64,000 bases of DNA from positions 1 to 64,000 of the forward strand of contig CBDDLT010000012.1 in assembly GCA_965230755.1 (NCBI GenBank), given 5' to 3'. The translations under genes were made by a program, and so were the position numbers. Shown piece by piece: positions 33,738 to 43,087 of this stretch (position 1 is its first letter; every line of letters starts with the position of its first letter). The stretch is from DATFJT01 sp965230755 (GTDB lineage Bacteria; Bacteroidota; Bacteroidia; Chitinophagales; Saprospiraceae). The notes beneath the pieces are model-generated. The model searched no databases. It worked only from the letters and a program-made list of their open reading frames with translations, and was not told the DNA's origin.

Positions 33738-36700
33738 TTAAAATAGGACAACAGCTCCTACAAAGAATCTTCTCGGTCCTGAATAAAAATTGGGATTAAC
33801 CAATCTCCAATCATATGAATTCAAAAATGAATTAATGTCTCCACTTCCACCAGCCAAGGTAGCAATTTCACCCTGTCCTGCTGGAGAAGCCAAATAACCA
33901 TCATCATCTGGTGAACCTGTAGCTGGATATACTCTGATAATATTTCTAGCATCCAAAAGGTTCGAACATCTCAAGAATAAATTGACATTTAGAGCATTCT
34001 CACCCTTGCCCAACAAAATGTCTTTATCTAATCTGGCATTTATGGTAAACTGAGAAGGCAATCTCGCTCCGTTAAGAGAACCTACCGTACCAGCACCATC
34101 TAATTTTCTTGGAGTTATTTTTTCTGTATAAGGTCTACCCGTAACAAGGGTTCCTTGTAAGTTTAATCCTGTATTCGCAAAGATTTCCTTACCCCACAAT
34201 TTCGGTCCATTATACTCTTTACCACTTCCATACCTGTAGTCAAGGATCATAACAAATCTATGTCTCTCGTCGAAAGAAAGTGGGAAGATGTTTCTCAAGT
34301 TACCCAACTCCGAAATACTCTGCTGAGTTTCAGGACTTGACCCTGTTCCATCTGCAAATTGAAGCGTATAGTTCGCATTCAATTGAACATTTCTCTTTCT
34401 TCTCAAGTCATAGGACAAAGTGAATCCTTTAACCGTTCCAAAATCCTGGTTGTCATAAGTCGCGTATGATCCAAGAGGCTCAGGATTGAACAAATAAGTT
34501 CTCCACTGAATAAGATCACGTATCTCCTTATAATAAGCGGATAATTTCATCACTGAAAAATCACTTAATTTCTGCTGGAACCCAACCTGATAATCTACTG
34601 TCTTTTGAGGTTTGAGGTTACTGTTATTTCTTACGTTATTCGCAACTCTATTATCAAACTCCCAATAGAAAAAGTCTAAAGGAGTAAGAATAGTATTTGA
34701 GGTCGGTCTTTGAACTAAGATATCATAATGCGCGAAGAAGTTCGCCTCATCCGAAATAGGAAATGAGAAAGAAAGTCTTGGCATCACATTAACTTGTGGC
34801 TCATAATCCTCAAACGACTTGTCCAAAATGTTAGAGAATTCTCTTACGTTCTGAACCTCAATATCAGGATCTGTAAATCTTGGGAATACAATTCCTCCAC
34901 CAAAAATCACACTACCATCGTTAACCTGAGTTCCTTCAGCATTGTACCATGTATCACCATTTCTGTATGCCTGTACCTCAGAACCACCACTTGAAGTAAC
35001 ATATACTTTGTAATCGTCACCTATACCTCCTGGTCTTTCAATGCCTGTTTCTCCGTGGAATTGATCAGCCGTCATAATATTTTTAATAGAATACGGATCT
35101 TTCAAAACTTTGGTATTCGCATCGTATCTGTCTACTCTAATACCAACTCTGAAAATGATATCCTCGAAGGAGAATTTATCCTGAATATATGCTGCTTGAT
35201 AAATTGGGTTATTTGGCGCAATCATAAAATTCTGCCTACCCTCTTCCGTCTTCCAGAAATCATCAAAACTCACATCTGTTCCCAGTCGCTTACCAGTATA
35301 ATCATAACCGTGCGAAGATCTTACCACATTGGCGTCGTGCAACTCTCTACCTGAGAACATATCCAAACTCAACAAGTTAGGATCCACGCCTTCAACATTG
35401 GTAAACATATCAACTGGATCTCCTGTGATCTTTCTTATTTCACGCAAAAATCTGCTGTTTTCACCAACGGTATAAGTATTAGCATAAATATCTATCGAAT
35501 CCAGTAATGGATTAGGATTAGGTACTCTGTCTATTACATTCGTTGTATCCAATCCTCCCAAGTGACCATTGGCCAATTGTCTCATTGTAATCCACAATCT
35601 TCTTGGACGAATATCGAATTGTCTTTCAACCCTCTCCTCATATAGGATACCGAACTGAATATTGTGAGATCTATCACTGTTTTTAGGAGGAACTATATCA
35701 AATGAAGCATTCGCGTCAAACTGATAAATTTCTCTTTCTCTATGTACATTGAAATTGTAAATCTGACCAACGTTGTCATGGAGACCCCATACCTCAGTAA
35801 GGTCCCGGATGTTCTCCCCATTCCTCATGGTCAATTCATTGATATTACCTACGTCTTTTGGATTGTAATTTGACAAGACCTCATTAATACCAAAAGTAGA
35901 ACCAGGAGTGTAACCATCTAATACTGTGGTGTAATCCACATGACTTGTTACCTGAGTTTGGAAATCAGTATTGAAGGCTGGTTGATAACTGAAATCATAA
36001 GCACCATAATATCCATAGTTGAATATATTGTCTTTGTGCTCACTGTCATATAGGTCTCGAACATCTTTATCGTATCCCAATTGTAATGTATAGGATACGT
36101 TTCTGATAAATCCTTGAATAGAGTCATTTTGACCATCTCCTAAACGCTGTCTAAATCTGAAACTACCTCTGTAGCCTTCAAAATCCTCAATTGGGTTTCT
36201 ATAACTATTGAACACTCTCCAGTTTGTACCAGTTCTATTGTCTTCTCCTGGAGTAAATTTATTGTACTGGTCAAAGTATTGACCACTTAAAGTAACATCA
36301 ATACCAGCTCCTAAATAAGCATCTATTTTGGCACCCAAATCTATTCTATCTCTCTCCTCATCTGGTTGATAGTCCATTACCTCAACATCTTCATTGGTAA
36401 TGAAAGTACTAGCATTGGTAACTGCACCATCTTCAAACAAAATTGGCTGACTCTTAAGCTGCTCTAATGCATCTCCTTTAAGGCTATATATATCTGTTGC
36501 CGGAGGATCATCATCAATTCTACTCTGATATTGTGCATTCAATCTATAACCCAGGATAGTTCTTCCTATATCTGTTTCATTTTTTGGCTTGGTCTTTAAA
36601 ATCGGACCACTCACCGAACCGTTAATTCTCAAGTAACCAAATGGATCTAAACCATAACTGTTTTCCACGTCAATGGATCCTGAAAATTTGCTAGAAGGTC

Positions 36701-37370
36701 CCTTGGAAGTTAAGGAAACAACTCCACCGATTACATCACCATATCGGGCACTTACACCCCCAGTTAGGATCTGAACCTGCTCGTATTCGTTAATAGGAGC
36801 CAAATTCGCTGCTCCTCGAACACGTTGTCCATCTATGAAGTATACTGTATTCTCACCTCTACCTCCTCTGATATTCAACTGTCCGTCAGTACCGACAGAT
36901 ACACCTGCAGTGGTAGCAGCGACGTTATTGACACTTCTGAGCCCCAGATTCTTTATTTCATCTGAAGTAACCGTACCACCCGTTGTAGTTTCACCTTTGT
37001 TAAAAAGTTCTTTTTTGAATTCGACTACCACAACCTCTTCTAATACTAATCCGGAAGCTAGTTCAATATCGATAAACTTTGTCTCATCACCTGAAACGCT
37101 AATTCCAGTTATTTTCTTAGACTGGAGCCCTACATAAGAAGCTTCAAGGTCATAAGTGCCGGGATCGACATTCGAAATCAGATAGTTCCCGTCGAAGTCA
37201 GTTTGCGTACCTTTGATCAAGGCACCTCCCTTATAAATGGCAATAGTACCAAACAAGACCGGTTCTCCGGAATCGTCAATTACTTTACCCTTGATTGTCC
37301 CTTGAGCCAAGAGACCAGATACTCCAAAGACAAAGCTCAATAGAAGTAAAAGTATTTTTTTCATGTTCAA
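33738..37370 (-). CDS. TonB-dependent outer-membrane receptor with N-terminal carboxypeptidase-regulatory-like domain
   Basis: 1,210 residues. Signal peptide 1-22 (ending LLAQG), then a carboxypeptidase-D-regulatory-like beta domain (about 23-108: TIKGKVIDDSGEPVLFGTIAIYKGG). The TonB plug is about 120-225 (VNNVAATTAGVSVGTDGQLNIRGGRGENTVYFIDGQRVRG), and a 22-stranded barrel ends in ...FFVGAVVLF, with the terminal Phe typical of outer-membrane barrels. It takes up a ligand driven by TonB/ExbBD from elsewhere in the genome. The next gene is not a SusD homologue but the 1,356-residue secreted protein, so this is not a classical glycan-uptake pair. A promoter-like pair is visible at 37409-37439. 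Confidence 0.93.
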   Translation of the reverse strand: MNMKKILLLLLSFVFGVSGLLAQGTIKGKVIDDSGEPVLFGTIAIYKGGALIKGTQTDFDGNYLISNVDPGTYDLEASYVGLQSKKITGISVSGDETKFIDIELASGLVLEEVVVVEFKKELFNKGETTTGGTVTSDEIKNLGLRSVNNVAATTAGVSVGTDGQLNIRGGRGENTVYFIDGQRVRGAANLAPINEYEQVQILTGGVSARYGDVIGGVVSLTSKGPSSKFSGSIDVENSYGLDPFGYLRINGSVSGPILKTKPKNETDIGRTILGYRLNAQYQSRIDDDPPATDIYSLKGDALEQLKSQPILFEDGAVTNASTFITNEDVEVMDYQPDEERDRIDLGAKIDAYLGAGIDVTLSGQYFDQYNKFTPGEDNRTGTNWRVFNSYRNPIEDFEGYRGSFRFRQRLGDGQNDSIQGFIRNVSYTLQLGYDKDVRDLYDSEHKDNIFNYGYYGAYDFSYQPAFNTDFQTQVTSHVDYTTVLDGYTPGSTFGINEVLSNYNPKDVGNINELTMRNGENIRDLTEVWGLHDNVGQIYNFNVHREREIYQFDANASFDIVPPKNSDRSHNIQFGILYEERVERQFDIRPRRLWITMRQLANGHLGGLDTTNVIDRVPNPNPLLDSIDIYANTYTVGENSRFLREIRKITGDPVDMFTNVEGVDPNLLSLDMFSGRELHDANVVRSSHGYDYTGKRLGTDVSFDDFWKTEEGRQNFMIAPNNPIYQAAYIQDKFSFEDIIFRVGIRVDRYDANTKVLKDPYSIKNIMTADQFHGETGIERPGGIGDDYKVYVTSSGGSEVQAYRNGDTWYNAEGTQVNDGSVIFGGGIVFPRFTDPDIEVQNVREFSNILDKSFEDYEPQVNVMPRLSFSFPISDEANFFAHYDILVQRPTSNTILTPLDFFYWEFDNRVANNVRNNSNLKPQKTVDYQVGFQQKLSDFSVMKLSAYYKEIRDLIQWRTYLFNPEPLGSYATYDNQDFGTVKGFTLSYDLRRKRNVQLNANYTLQFADGTGSSPETQQSISELGNLRNIFPLSFDERHRFVMILDYRYGSGKEYNGPKLWGKEIFANTGLNLQGTLVTGRPYTEKITPRKLDGAGTVGSLNGARLPSQFTINARLDKDILLGKGENALNVNLFLRCSNLLDARNIIRVYPATGSPDDDGYLASPAGQGEIATLAGGSGDINSFLNSYDWRLVNPNFYSGPRRFFVGAVVLF

Positions 37371-37408
37371 TTTTTTTCACTGTTACAGAAGTCCTCGCAA
37401 TAACATGA

Positions 37409-37439
37409 CAATGTTAAGAAAATTAACAATTATAACAAA
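37409..37439 (-). promoter_or_regulatory. Candidate promoter of the TonB-dependent receptor operon
   Basis: Minus-strand TTTG (37436-37439), a 19-base spacer, and TAACATTG (37409-37416), one mismatch from TAnnTTTG, 39 bases before the ATG. The TTTG is embedded in the ATAACTTTTGTTAT core (37432-37445) that is repeated at 21.7-21.9 kb. Confidence 0.5.
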
Positions 37440-37546
37440 AGTTATTTCATTGATTGTCAAGCCATCACTTTCATAAATTACAAGAAGTTCAACATCGTAG
37501 AATTCTGTCTAACAGACATTTAACAGAGAATTTACATGCCAATTCC

Positions 37547-38470
37547 TCATGATTCATGGTCCACTATTTTTTTGAATAGAACACTATGTAGCGCTTGTTT
37601 ACTATAGTCGTTCCATCCTGCAACATGTGGGCTCAATATAACATCCTCGAAAGCACATAAACGCTGCATCAGTTCTCTCTCTTTTTTTGTCAAACTCTCC
37701 ATTTTCTCATTCTCAAACACATCAAGAGCAGCACCCAATACTTTTTTGAATGTCATAGCCCTAATTAGTGCTTTAGTAGAAACAACCTTACCTCTGGAAG
37801 TATTGATCAAATAAAATGGGTTTTTCATTTTACTGATGAATTCATCGTTGATAAGATGGTAAGTTTCTGAAGTCAATGGTACATGCAAGCTAATGATTTG
37901 AGCTCGCTCAAACAACTCTATCATTTCGACACAATGTCGTCCTTCTGACAAGTACTTATCATAAGCCAGAATTTGAACATTAAAACACTCTAATCTCCTG
38001 GCCACTTCTCGAGCCACATGACCATAACCAATAAGCCCAATAACTTTAGATTCTAGCCGAGTCCCTCTTGCAGCTTCGCGATCCCAATTGAATGACCTGA
38101 TCATTTTTTCCGCTTTGGGAAATTTATTCAGAAGTCCAAGTATCATACCTATGGCGTGTTCTGCCACCGCCGCCGCATTCCCTTCCGGAGATCGATATAC
38201 ATTAACTCCTCGTTGTCGGGCGTATTCAAGATCTATATTTTCCAAGCCAGAACCAACTCGTCCTACGAAGGAAAGCCTACTAGCTGCATCCAATAGGTCC
38301 CGATCCACACGAAATTTACTCCTAATAATAAGACCTTCGAAATGATGAATGTCGGTCAAGGCCTCTTCTCTGTTGCAGTTCGGTCGATAATCAAGCTCGA
38401 AACCAACAGACTCTAAGTCATGTAAAAACTCATCAATTACCTTGCAGACAATAAGAATAGGACGGCTCAT
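37547..38470 (-). CDS. D-2-hydroxyacid dehydrogenase, phosphoglycerate dehydrogenase-like
   Basis: 307 residues. The N-terminal part of the substrate domain carries FEGLIIRSKFRVDRDLLDAA and GRVGSGLENIDLEYARQRGVNVYRSPEGN with the catalytic Arg/Asn neighbourhood. The NAD-binding Rossmann motif is VIGLIGYGHVAREVARRL (about 143-160). The active-site pieces are INTSRGKVV (Arg) and LSPHVAGW (catalytic His near 280). It lacks the C-terminal ACT domain of long SerA forms. Oxidation of 3-phosphoglycerate for serine synthesis is the commonest role of such short forms in Bacteroidota, but another 2-hydroxyacid is possible; no serC or serB is adjacent. Confidence 0.85.
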   Translation of the reverse strand: MSRPILIVCKVIDEFLHDLESVGFELDYRPNCNREEALTDIHHFEGLIIRSKFRVDRDLLDAASRLSFVGRVGSGLENIDLEYARQRGVNVYRSPEGNAAAVAEHAIGMILGLLNKFPKAEKMIRSFNWDREAARGTRLESKVIGLIGYGHVAREVARRLECFNVQILAYDKYLSEGRHCVEMIELFERAQIISLHVPLTSETYHLINDEFISKMKNPFYLINTSRGKVVSTKALIRAMTFKKVLGAALDVFENEKMESLTKKERELMQRLCAFEDVILSPHVAGWNDYSKQALHSVLFKKIVDHES

Positions 38471-38542
38471 ATTTAGTTTAAGTCAAATGAGCGTTAAAAA
38501 ATCAAACCACAAGATTCGAAATATTTCACTAATATCTAAACA

Positions 38543-39259
38543 CTATGAAATAACAGTTCCAACCTCTTCACCTCTGATAATTCTTTCCAGATTATTTTTT
38601 TCATTGATATCAAAAACAACTATGGGCAGTGCATTCTCATGACATAAAGTAAACGCCGTCATATCCATAATCTTCAGCCCCTTAAGAATAATGTTGTTGA
38701 AGGTAATCGAAGTAAATTTTTCAGCATTTGGGTTCTTTTCGGGATCTTCTGAATAAACTCCATCCACTCTGGTTCCTTTCAGGATTACATCTGCGCCCAT
38801 CTCATTAGCTCTTAGAGCCGCAGTAGTATCCGTAGTAAAATAAGGTGAACCAGTTCCAGCTGAGAATATGACGACCCTACCCTTCTCCAAATGTCGAATG
38901 GCTCGCCTTCTTATATATGGTTCGGCCACCTCCTGCATATTTATTGCAGAAACCAATCGGGTCTTAACATCCATATTTTCCAAGGCGCTTTGCAAGGCAA
39001 GACCATTGATCACAGTGGCAAGCATACCCATATAATCACCTTGAACACGGTCAATCCCAGAAGATTCGGCTTGCAGACCGCGATAAATATTTCCTCCACC
39101 AATGACAATGGCAACCTCTACACCTAGATCTACCAAGGACTTTATTTCACCTGCGTAATGCCTCAGTTGAGTAGCATCTATTCCAAAGCTGTTATCTCCT
39201 ACGAGAGACTCTCCACTCAATTTCAGTAAGACTCTTTTATATTTAATAATATTGTCCAT
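38543..39259 (-). CDS. pyrH: UMP kinase
   Basis: Phosphorylates UMP to UDP for pyrimidine nucleotide synthesis. 238 residues from the ATG at 39259 (MDNIIKYKRVLLKLSGESL). Codons for three consecutive Met (39265, 39262, 39259) and a further upstream ATG at 39280 also exist, but the last would begin directly at the T-run of the terminator before it, so a later start is preferred. Visible are KLSGESL, VIGGGNIYRG, the RVQGDYMGMLATVIN helix, TGSPYFTTDTTAALRA and DGVYSEDP. These are the amino-acid-kinase family landmarks of bacterial PyrH. It lies downstream of rpsB-tsf in the common bacterial order. Confidence 0.95.
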   Translation of the reverse strand: MDNIIKYKRVLLKLSGESLVGDNSFGIDATQLRHYAGEIKSLVDLGVEVAIVIGGGNIYRGLQAESSGIDRVQGDYMGMLATVINGLALQSALENMDVKTRLVSAINMQEVAEPYIRRRAIRHLEKGRVVIFSAGTGSPYFTTDTTAALRANEMGADVILKGTRVDGVYSEDPEKNPNAEKFTSITFNNIILKGLKIMDMTAFTLCHENALPIVVFDINEKNNLERIIRGEEVGTVIS

Positions 39260-39280
39260 CATCATTTTATTATTAGACAT

Positions 39281-39310
39281 AAAAAAAGGGAATTATTTCT
39301 AATTCCCTTT
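39281..39310 (-). terminator. Rho-independent terminator between tsf and pyrH
   Basis: AAAGGGAATTA (39300-39310 read on minus) pairs with TAATTCCCTTT (39285-39295) around a 4-base loop and runs into seven T residues on the minus strand. It starts 9 bases past the tsf stop and ends at the pyrH start region. Confidence 0.85.
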
Positions 39311-39319
39311 AATAATTTT

Positions 39320-40165
39320 TTATCCTAAATGAATATGCTTAAAGCCAGTTGCTGTAAGATCCTTGTGAACCCCTTGTAAGTACTGAACAACTGTTTTCTT
39401 GCTGTCTTTCACATATTGCTGATTCAACAAAGTTCTCTCTTTGTAGAATTTATTCAATTTACCCATAGCAATTCGCTCTAGCATTTCTTCCGGTTTCCCT
39501 TCTGCTCTTGCCTGCTCCTTACCTATTTCGATTTCTTTTTCTACAACAGAACTGTCTACCTCATCTTTATCTAATGCGATAGGCTTCATAGCCGCTACTT
39601 GCATTGCCACATTTCTTCCCGGCTCAATATAATCAGGACCTTCTAAGTTAAGTGCCAACAAAACTGCTGCTCTATTACCCATATGGATGTAAGATAAAAC
39701 CTGACCTTCTCCAGCTTTAGTTTCGATCTTATGATATTCAGACAATTCCAATTTTTCGCCGATTACTCCAATCTGCTCAGTTACTTTTTCGCCAATCGTC
39801 ATTCCTGACTCATACTCAAGGCCCAATAACTGATCCAAAGAATCCGGAAGATTTTTTAATGCAATATCTCCAAAACTCTCAGTCAACTTTACAAAGTCGT
39901 CATTCTTGGCAACGAAATCTGTCTCACATGACAATCTCAAAACAATACCACTATTTCTATACTGGTCCGTTTTAGCGATTACAACACCCTCAGTAGCCTC
40001 ACGACCTGCTCTCTTCTCTGACAATTTTTGTCCTTTCTTTCTGAGGTACTCTACAGCCTTTTCGAAATCTCCTTCTGCCTCAGTAAGGGCTTTTTTGCAA
40101 TCCATCATACCCGCGCCCGTCATGTCGCGTAGTTTTTTTACATCAGAAGCTGATATTTTACTCAT
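39320..40165 (-). CDS. tsf: Translation elongation factor Ts
   Basis: Nucleotide exchange factor for EF-Tu. 281 residues. The N-terminal UBA-like domain (about 1-50) has VKKLRDMTGAGMMDCKKALTEAEGDFEKAVEYLRKKG, followed by the core with FVAKNDDFVKL (the TDFV-type motif that contacts EF-Tu) and HMGNRAAVLLAL. The length agrees with Bacteroidota EF-Ts. It lies 36 bases after rpsB and is closed by a clear terminator. Confidence 0.97.
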   Translation of the reverse strand: MSKISASDVKKLRDMTGAGMMDCKKALTEAEGDFEKAVEYLRKKGQKLSEKRAGREATEGVVIAKTDQYRNSGIVLRLSCETDFVAKNDDFVKLTESFGDIALKNLPDSLDQLLGLEYESGMTIGEKVTEQIGVIGEKLELSEYHKIETKAGEGQVLSYIHMGNRAAVLLALNLEGPDYIEPGRNVAMQVAAMKPIALDKDEVDSSVVEKEIEIGKEQARAEGKPEEMLERIAMGKLNKFYKERTLLNQQYVKDSKKTVVQYLQGVHKDLTATGFKHIHLG

Positions 40166-40201
40166 TGAAAATTCTCTTTTATTTTGTTCGATTAAAAAAA
40201 T

Positions 40202-40924
40202 TTAGGCTTCCGCGGCAGTTTCTTGTTTCTTTTTGCTCGCTCTTTCTTCTAATCCCTCTTTAATACAAGAAGTCAAATACTCCATGATCAATTCTATTGA
40301 TTTCGAAGCATCATCATTTCCGGGAATTGGATATTGAACCAAGTTTGGATTAGAGTTGGTATCTACGATTCCGAATGTAGTCAATCCCAATTTCTTCGCT
40401 TCCGCAAGAGCAAGATGCTCATGAGAAATATCAACTAGGAATATCGCATGTGGAATTCTGTTCAACTTGGCAATACCACCTAAAACACCCTCCAATTTGT
40501 CCTTTTCTCTAGAAAGAGTAAGTTTTTCTTTCTTAGTTATAGAACTCAAAGTTTTATCGCTCAACATCTTTTCAATGCTGTTCATTTTCTTAATAGATCG
40601 TCGAATAGTAGCAAAATTGGTCATCATTCCACCCAACCATCTTTCCGTCACAAACGGCATTCCCACTTCAAGAGCTTTGGTTTTCACAATCTCCGAAGCC
40701 TGCTTTTTGGTAGCAACAAAAATGATTTTTTTACCTGATTTTGCCAGATTCCTCATCGCCTTACCGGCTTTCTCAAGGCACTCACTGGTCTTATTCAAGT
40801 CAATGATATGGATACCCTTTTTCTCAACGAATATGTATTGAGACATTTTCGGATTCCATTTTCTTTTCAAGTGTCCAAAATGAACACCTGCCTCCAATAA
40901 TTCTTTATACTTAGGTACTTGCAT
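40202..40924 (-). CDS. rpsB: 30S ribosomal protein S2
   Basis: 240 residues of the small-subunit protein S2: LLEAGVHFGHLKRKWNPKM at the N-terminus, FVATKKQASEIV, RWLGGMMTNFATIRRSI, and the C-terminal DTNSNPNLVQYPIPGNDDASKSI. It is part of the rplM-rpsI-rpsB-tsf cluster, 24 bases after rpsI. Confidence 0.98.
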   Translation of the reverse strand: MQVPKYKELLEAGVHFGHLKRKWNPKMSQYIFVEKKGIHIIDLNKTSECLEKAGKAMRNLAKSGKKIIFVATKKQASEIVKTKALEVGMPFVTERWLGGMMTNFATIRRSIKKMNSIEKMLSDKTLSSITKKEKLTLSREKDKLEGVLGGIAKLNRIPHAIFLVDISHEHLALAEAKKLGLTTFGIVDTNSNPNLVQYPIPGNDDASKSIELIMEYLTSCIKEGLEERASKKKQETAAEA

Positions 40925-40948
40925 CTCTCTAATTTTAAAACTAAAAAA

Positions 40949-41335
40949 TTAACGCTTACTGAACTGGAAGCTCTTTCTCGCTTTAGGCTTACCGTATTTC
41001 TTTCTCTCCACAATTCTCGAATCTCTCGTAAGCATTTTATTGCTTTTCAAAGGCTTTCTAAAATCCTCATTAAGCTGAACCAATACTCTAGCAATGGCCA
41101 TTCTTACTGCTTCCGCCTGGCCCTTAAAGCCACCTCCATATACATTAATCTTTAGATTATATATATTTTCAATACCGACAATATCAAACGGTTCTGTAAC
41201 TTTTGATCGAATATGTTGAATCGGGAAATAATCTTCCAACTTCTGCCCGTTTACTTGAATTTCCCCTTTACCTTTGGTAAGAAAAACTCTGGCAATAGCC
41301 CGCTTTCTTCTACCTACTGCATTCAATGATTCCAT
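40949..41335 (-). CDS. rpsI: 30S ribosomal protein S9
   Basis: 128 residues: GRRKRAIARVFL at the N-terminus, the GGFKGQAEAVRMAIARVLV core and the C-terminal basic tail ending PKARKSFQFSKR that reaches the P-site tRNA. It begins 5 bases after the rplM stop; L13-S9 is a near-universal gene pair. Confidence 0.98.
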   Translation of the reverse strand: MESLNAVGRRKRAIARVFLTKGKGEIQVNGQKLEDYFPIQHIRSKVTEPFDIVGIENIYNLKINVYGGGFKGQAEAVRMAIARVLVQLNEDFRKPLKSNKMLTRDSRIVERKKYGKPKARKSFQFSKR

Positions 41336-41340
41336 ATAAA

Positions 41341-41790
41341 TTAATAATTTAGTTTTAGTGGCTCAGGCTTTTGAGCTTCATGCTGATGATCAGGACCCGA
41401 ATAAACAAATAATTTTCTATACATCTGGTCACCTAACTTAGATTTAGGCAACATCCTCTTAACCGCCAATTCAATAATTTTCTCTGGCTGTTTTTGCATT
41501 TGTTGCTTTGCAGTTCTTTCTTTCTGACCACCTGTGTAACCGGAATATCTTTGATAAACTTTATCTTCCATTTTGTTACCGGTAAATCTCACTTTCTCCG
41601 CATTGACAACAACAACATAATCTCCGCAATCAACATGAGGAGTGTAATAAGCTTTGTGCTTACCCCTTAATATTGTAGCAATCTCCGATGACATCCTACC
41701 TACTACTAGGTTGGTCGCGTCCACTAAATGCCACTTTCTCTGTACATCCTCTTTGCGAACTGAAACCGTCTTATAACTTAATGTTTTCAC
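41341..41790 (-). CDS. rplM: 50S ribosomal protein L13
   Basis: 149 residues from the GTG at 41790 (MKTLSYKTVSVRKEDVQRKWHLVDATN), the normal L13 length. A 14-codon extension to an ATG at 41832 is open, but a perfect TACCTTTG -7 box (41814-41821) lies inside it, and that would place transcription initiation downstream of the ATG; the GTG is therefore the probable start. Landmarks are LVVGRMSSEIATILRGKHK, NAEKVRFTGNKMEDKVYQRYSGYTGG and AVKRMLPKSKLG. It is the first gene of the ribosomal operon. Confidence 0.96.
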   Translation of the reverse strand: MKTLSYKTVSVRKEDVQRKWHLVDATNLVVGRMSSEIATILRGKHKAYYTPHVDCGDYVVVVNAEKVRFTGNKMEDKVYQRYSGYTGGQKERTAKQQMQKQPEKIIELAVKRMLPKSKLGDQMYRKLFVYSGPDHQHEAQKPEPLKLNY

Positions 41791-41813
41791 CTCTATTTCT
41801 TTTAATTGAGCTG

Positions 41814-41844
41814 CAAAGGTAGCTTCATTCATGAGAACTTACAA
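41814..41844 (-). promoter_or_regulatory. Promoter of the rplM-rpsI-rpsB-tsf operon
   Basis: Minus-strand TTG (41842-41844), a 20-base spacer, and TACCTTTG (41814-41821), a perfect TAnnTTTG box. The predicted start of transcription falls about 15-20 bases before the GTG of rplM. Confidence 0.7.
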
Positions 41845-42074
41845 GATGTTGGGGCAATTATTTTTCTTGGACTCCTGTAACCGATTGATTATCAGATAAA
41901 TTTTCGCATTATTTTTTCAAATACCCTCTTGAATTCTGGTTATTTATCAGGTTTTTTTAGTCTACGAGTAACTGACATACTCCTTATAGCATAGAGAAGA
42001 TATTCTTCGGAAAAAATCAGATTGAACTTATTTCCATTATTTTTATTGGATAATTAGAATATTAAGAATGAATA

Positions 42075-43079
42075 GTGGAAGATCTTAAGATTAGTTCGAA
42101 GAGGAAAAAGGATCATATTGATCTGGCGCGTAGTGCAGTTGAGTTCAACAACGATCCCCGTTTTTATTATGAACCTCTACTTAAGGGAATGCCTTCCAAC
42201 GAATCCAATCCCGTCAATTTTTTGGGCTTTAAATTGAATGCTCCTATATGGATCTCAAGTATGACCGGAGGAACAGCAAAGGCCAAACAAATCAATCACA
42301 ACCTAGCCATGGCCTGTGGAAAGTACGGATTGGGAATGGGGCTTGGTAGTTGTAGAAGGCTGTTAGATGATGTAAGTGGAATTGAAGATTTTGATGTTAA
42401 AGCTCTAATGAATGGCCAACCCCTATTTGCCAATCTCGGTATCGCTCAAATTGAAGAACTCATTCGAGATAATGCATTGGATAAAGTTCATAATCTGATC
42501 GAAAAACTCGAAGCCGATGGGCTCATTGTTCATATCAACCCATTACAAGAATGGCTGCAGCCTGAAGGGGACTTTATAAAAATACCGCCCATTGAAACGC
42601 TTTCTGAACTGCGAAAGAATTACTCGGGATTGCTGATAGTTAAAGAAGTAGGACAGGGATTTGGAATGCAAAGCCTCAAGGCGCTTTTCGAATTGAAGGT
42701 AGACGCCATTGAATTTGGTGCTTTTGGTGGGACCAACTTCTCAAAATTAGAACTGCTGAGATCTCAGGATCAAGCCCAGTACGAAGCATTGACAAAAATT
42801 GGTCATACTGCCGAAGAAATGGTAGATTTTTGCAACGAACTCTACAATGAAGAAAATAAGAATGTCCAATTGATCATATCAGGTGGCATTAGGAATTTTT
42901 TAGACGGATATTACCTGTGCAGCAAAGCCAAACACCACAGTATTTACGGGCAGGCGGGCGTATTCCTTCAGAGGGCCCTAATTGATACGCAAGAAGTGTT
43001 TAACTTTGTTTCGAAAGAGATTCAGGCCCTTAGGATTTGCCAGACATATCTCAGCCTGAAATCGAATCGGATTAAATAA
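42075..43079 (+). CDS. fni: Type 2 isopentenyl-diphosphate delta-isomerase
   Basis: FMN-dependent interconversion of IPP and DMAPP. 334 residues from a GTG; an in-frame TGA two codons before excludes an earlier start. Signatures: KRKKDHIDLA at the N-terminus, APIWISSMTGGTAKAKQINHNLA, GLGSCR, HINPLQEWLQPEGD (the substrate-binding NxLQE motif) and the glycine-rich FMN phosphate sites IEFGAFGGTNFSKLE and IISGGIRN. It begins a mevalonate/isoprenoid cluster with HMG-CoA reductase 8 bases downstream. Confidence 0.95.
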   Translation: MEDLKISSKRKKDHIDLARSAVEFNNDPRFYYEPLLKGMPSNESNPVNFLGFKLNAPIWISSMTGGTAKAKQINHNLAMACGKYGLGMGLGSCRRLLDDVSGIEDFDVKALMNGQPLFANLGIAQIEELIRDNALDKVHNLIEKLEADGLIVHINPLQEWLQPEGDFIKIPPIETLSELRKNYSGLLIVKEVGQGFGMQSLKALFELKVDAIEFGAFGGTNFSKLELLRSQDQAQYEALTKIGHTAEEMVDFCNELYNEENKNVQLIISGGIRNFLDGYYLCSKAKHHSIYGQAGVFLQRALIDTQEVFNFVSKEIQALRICQTYLSLKSNRIK

Positions 43080-43087
43080 TTTAAGCA

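Noticed and set aside
29650..37370. Reading the receptor and large protein as a SusC/SusD glycan-uptake pair
   Set aside because: The large protein has no lipobox or SusD-like helical repeat pattern, and no glycoside hydrolase or sensor is nearby.
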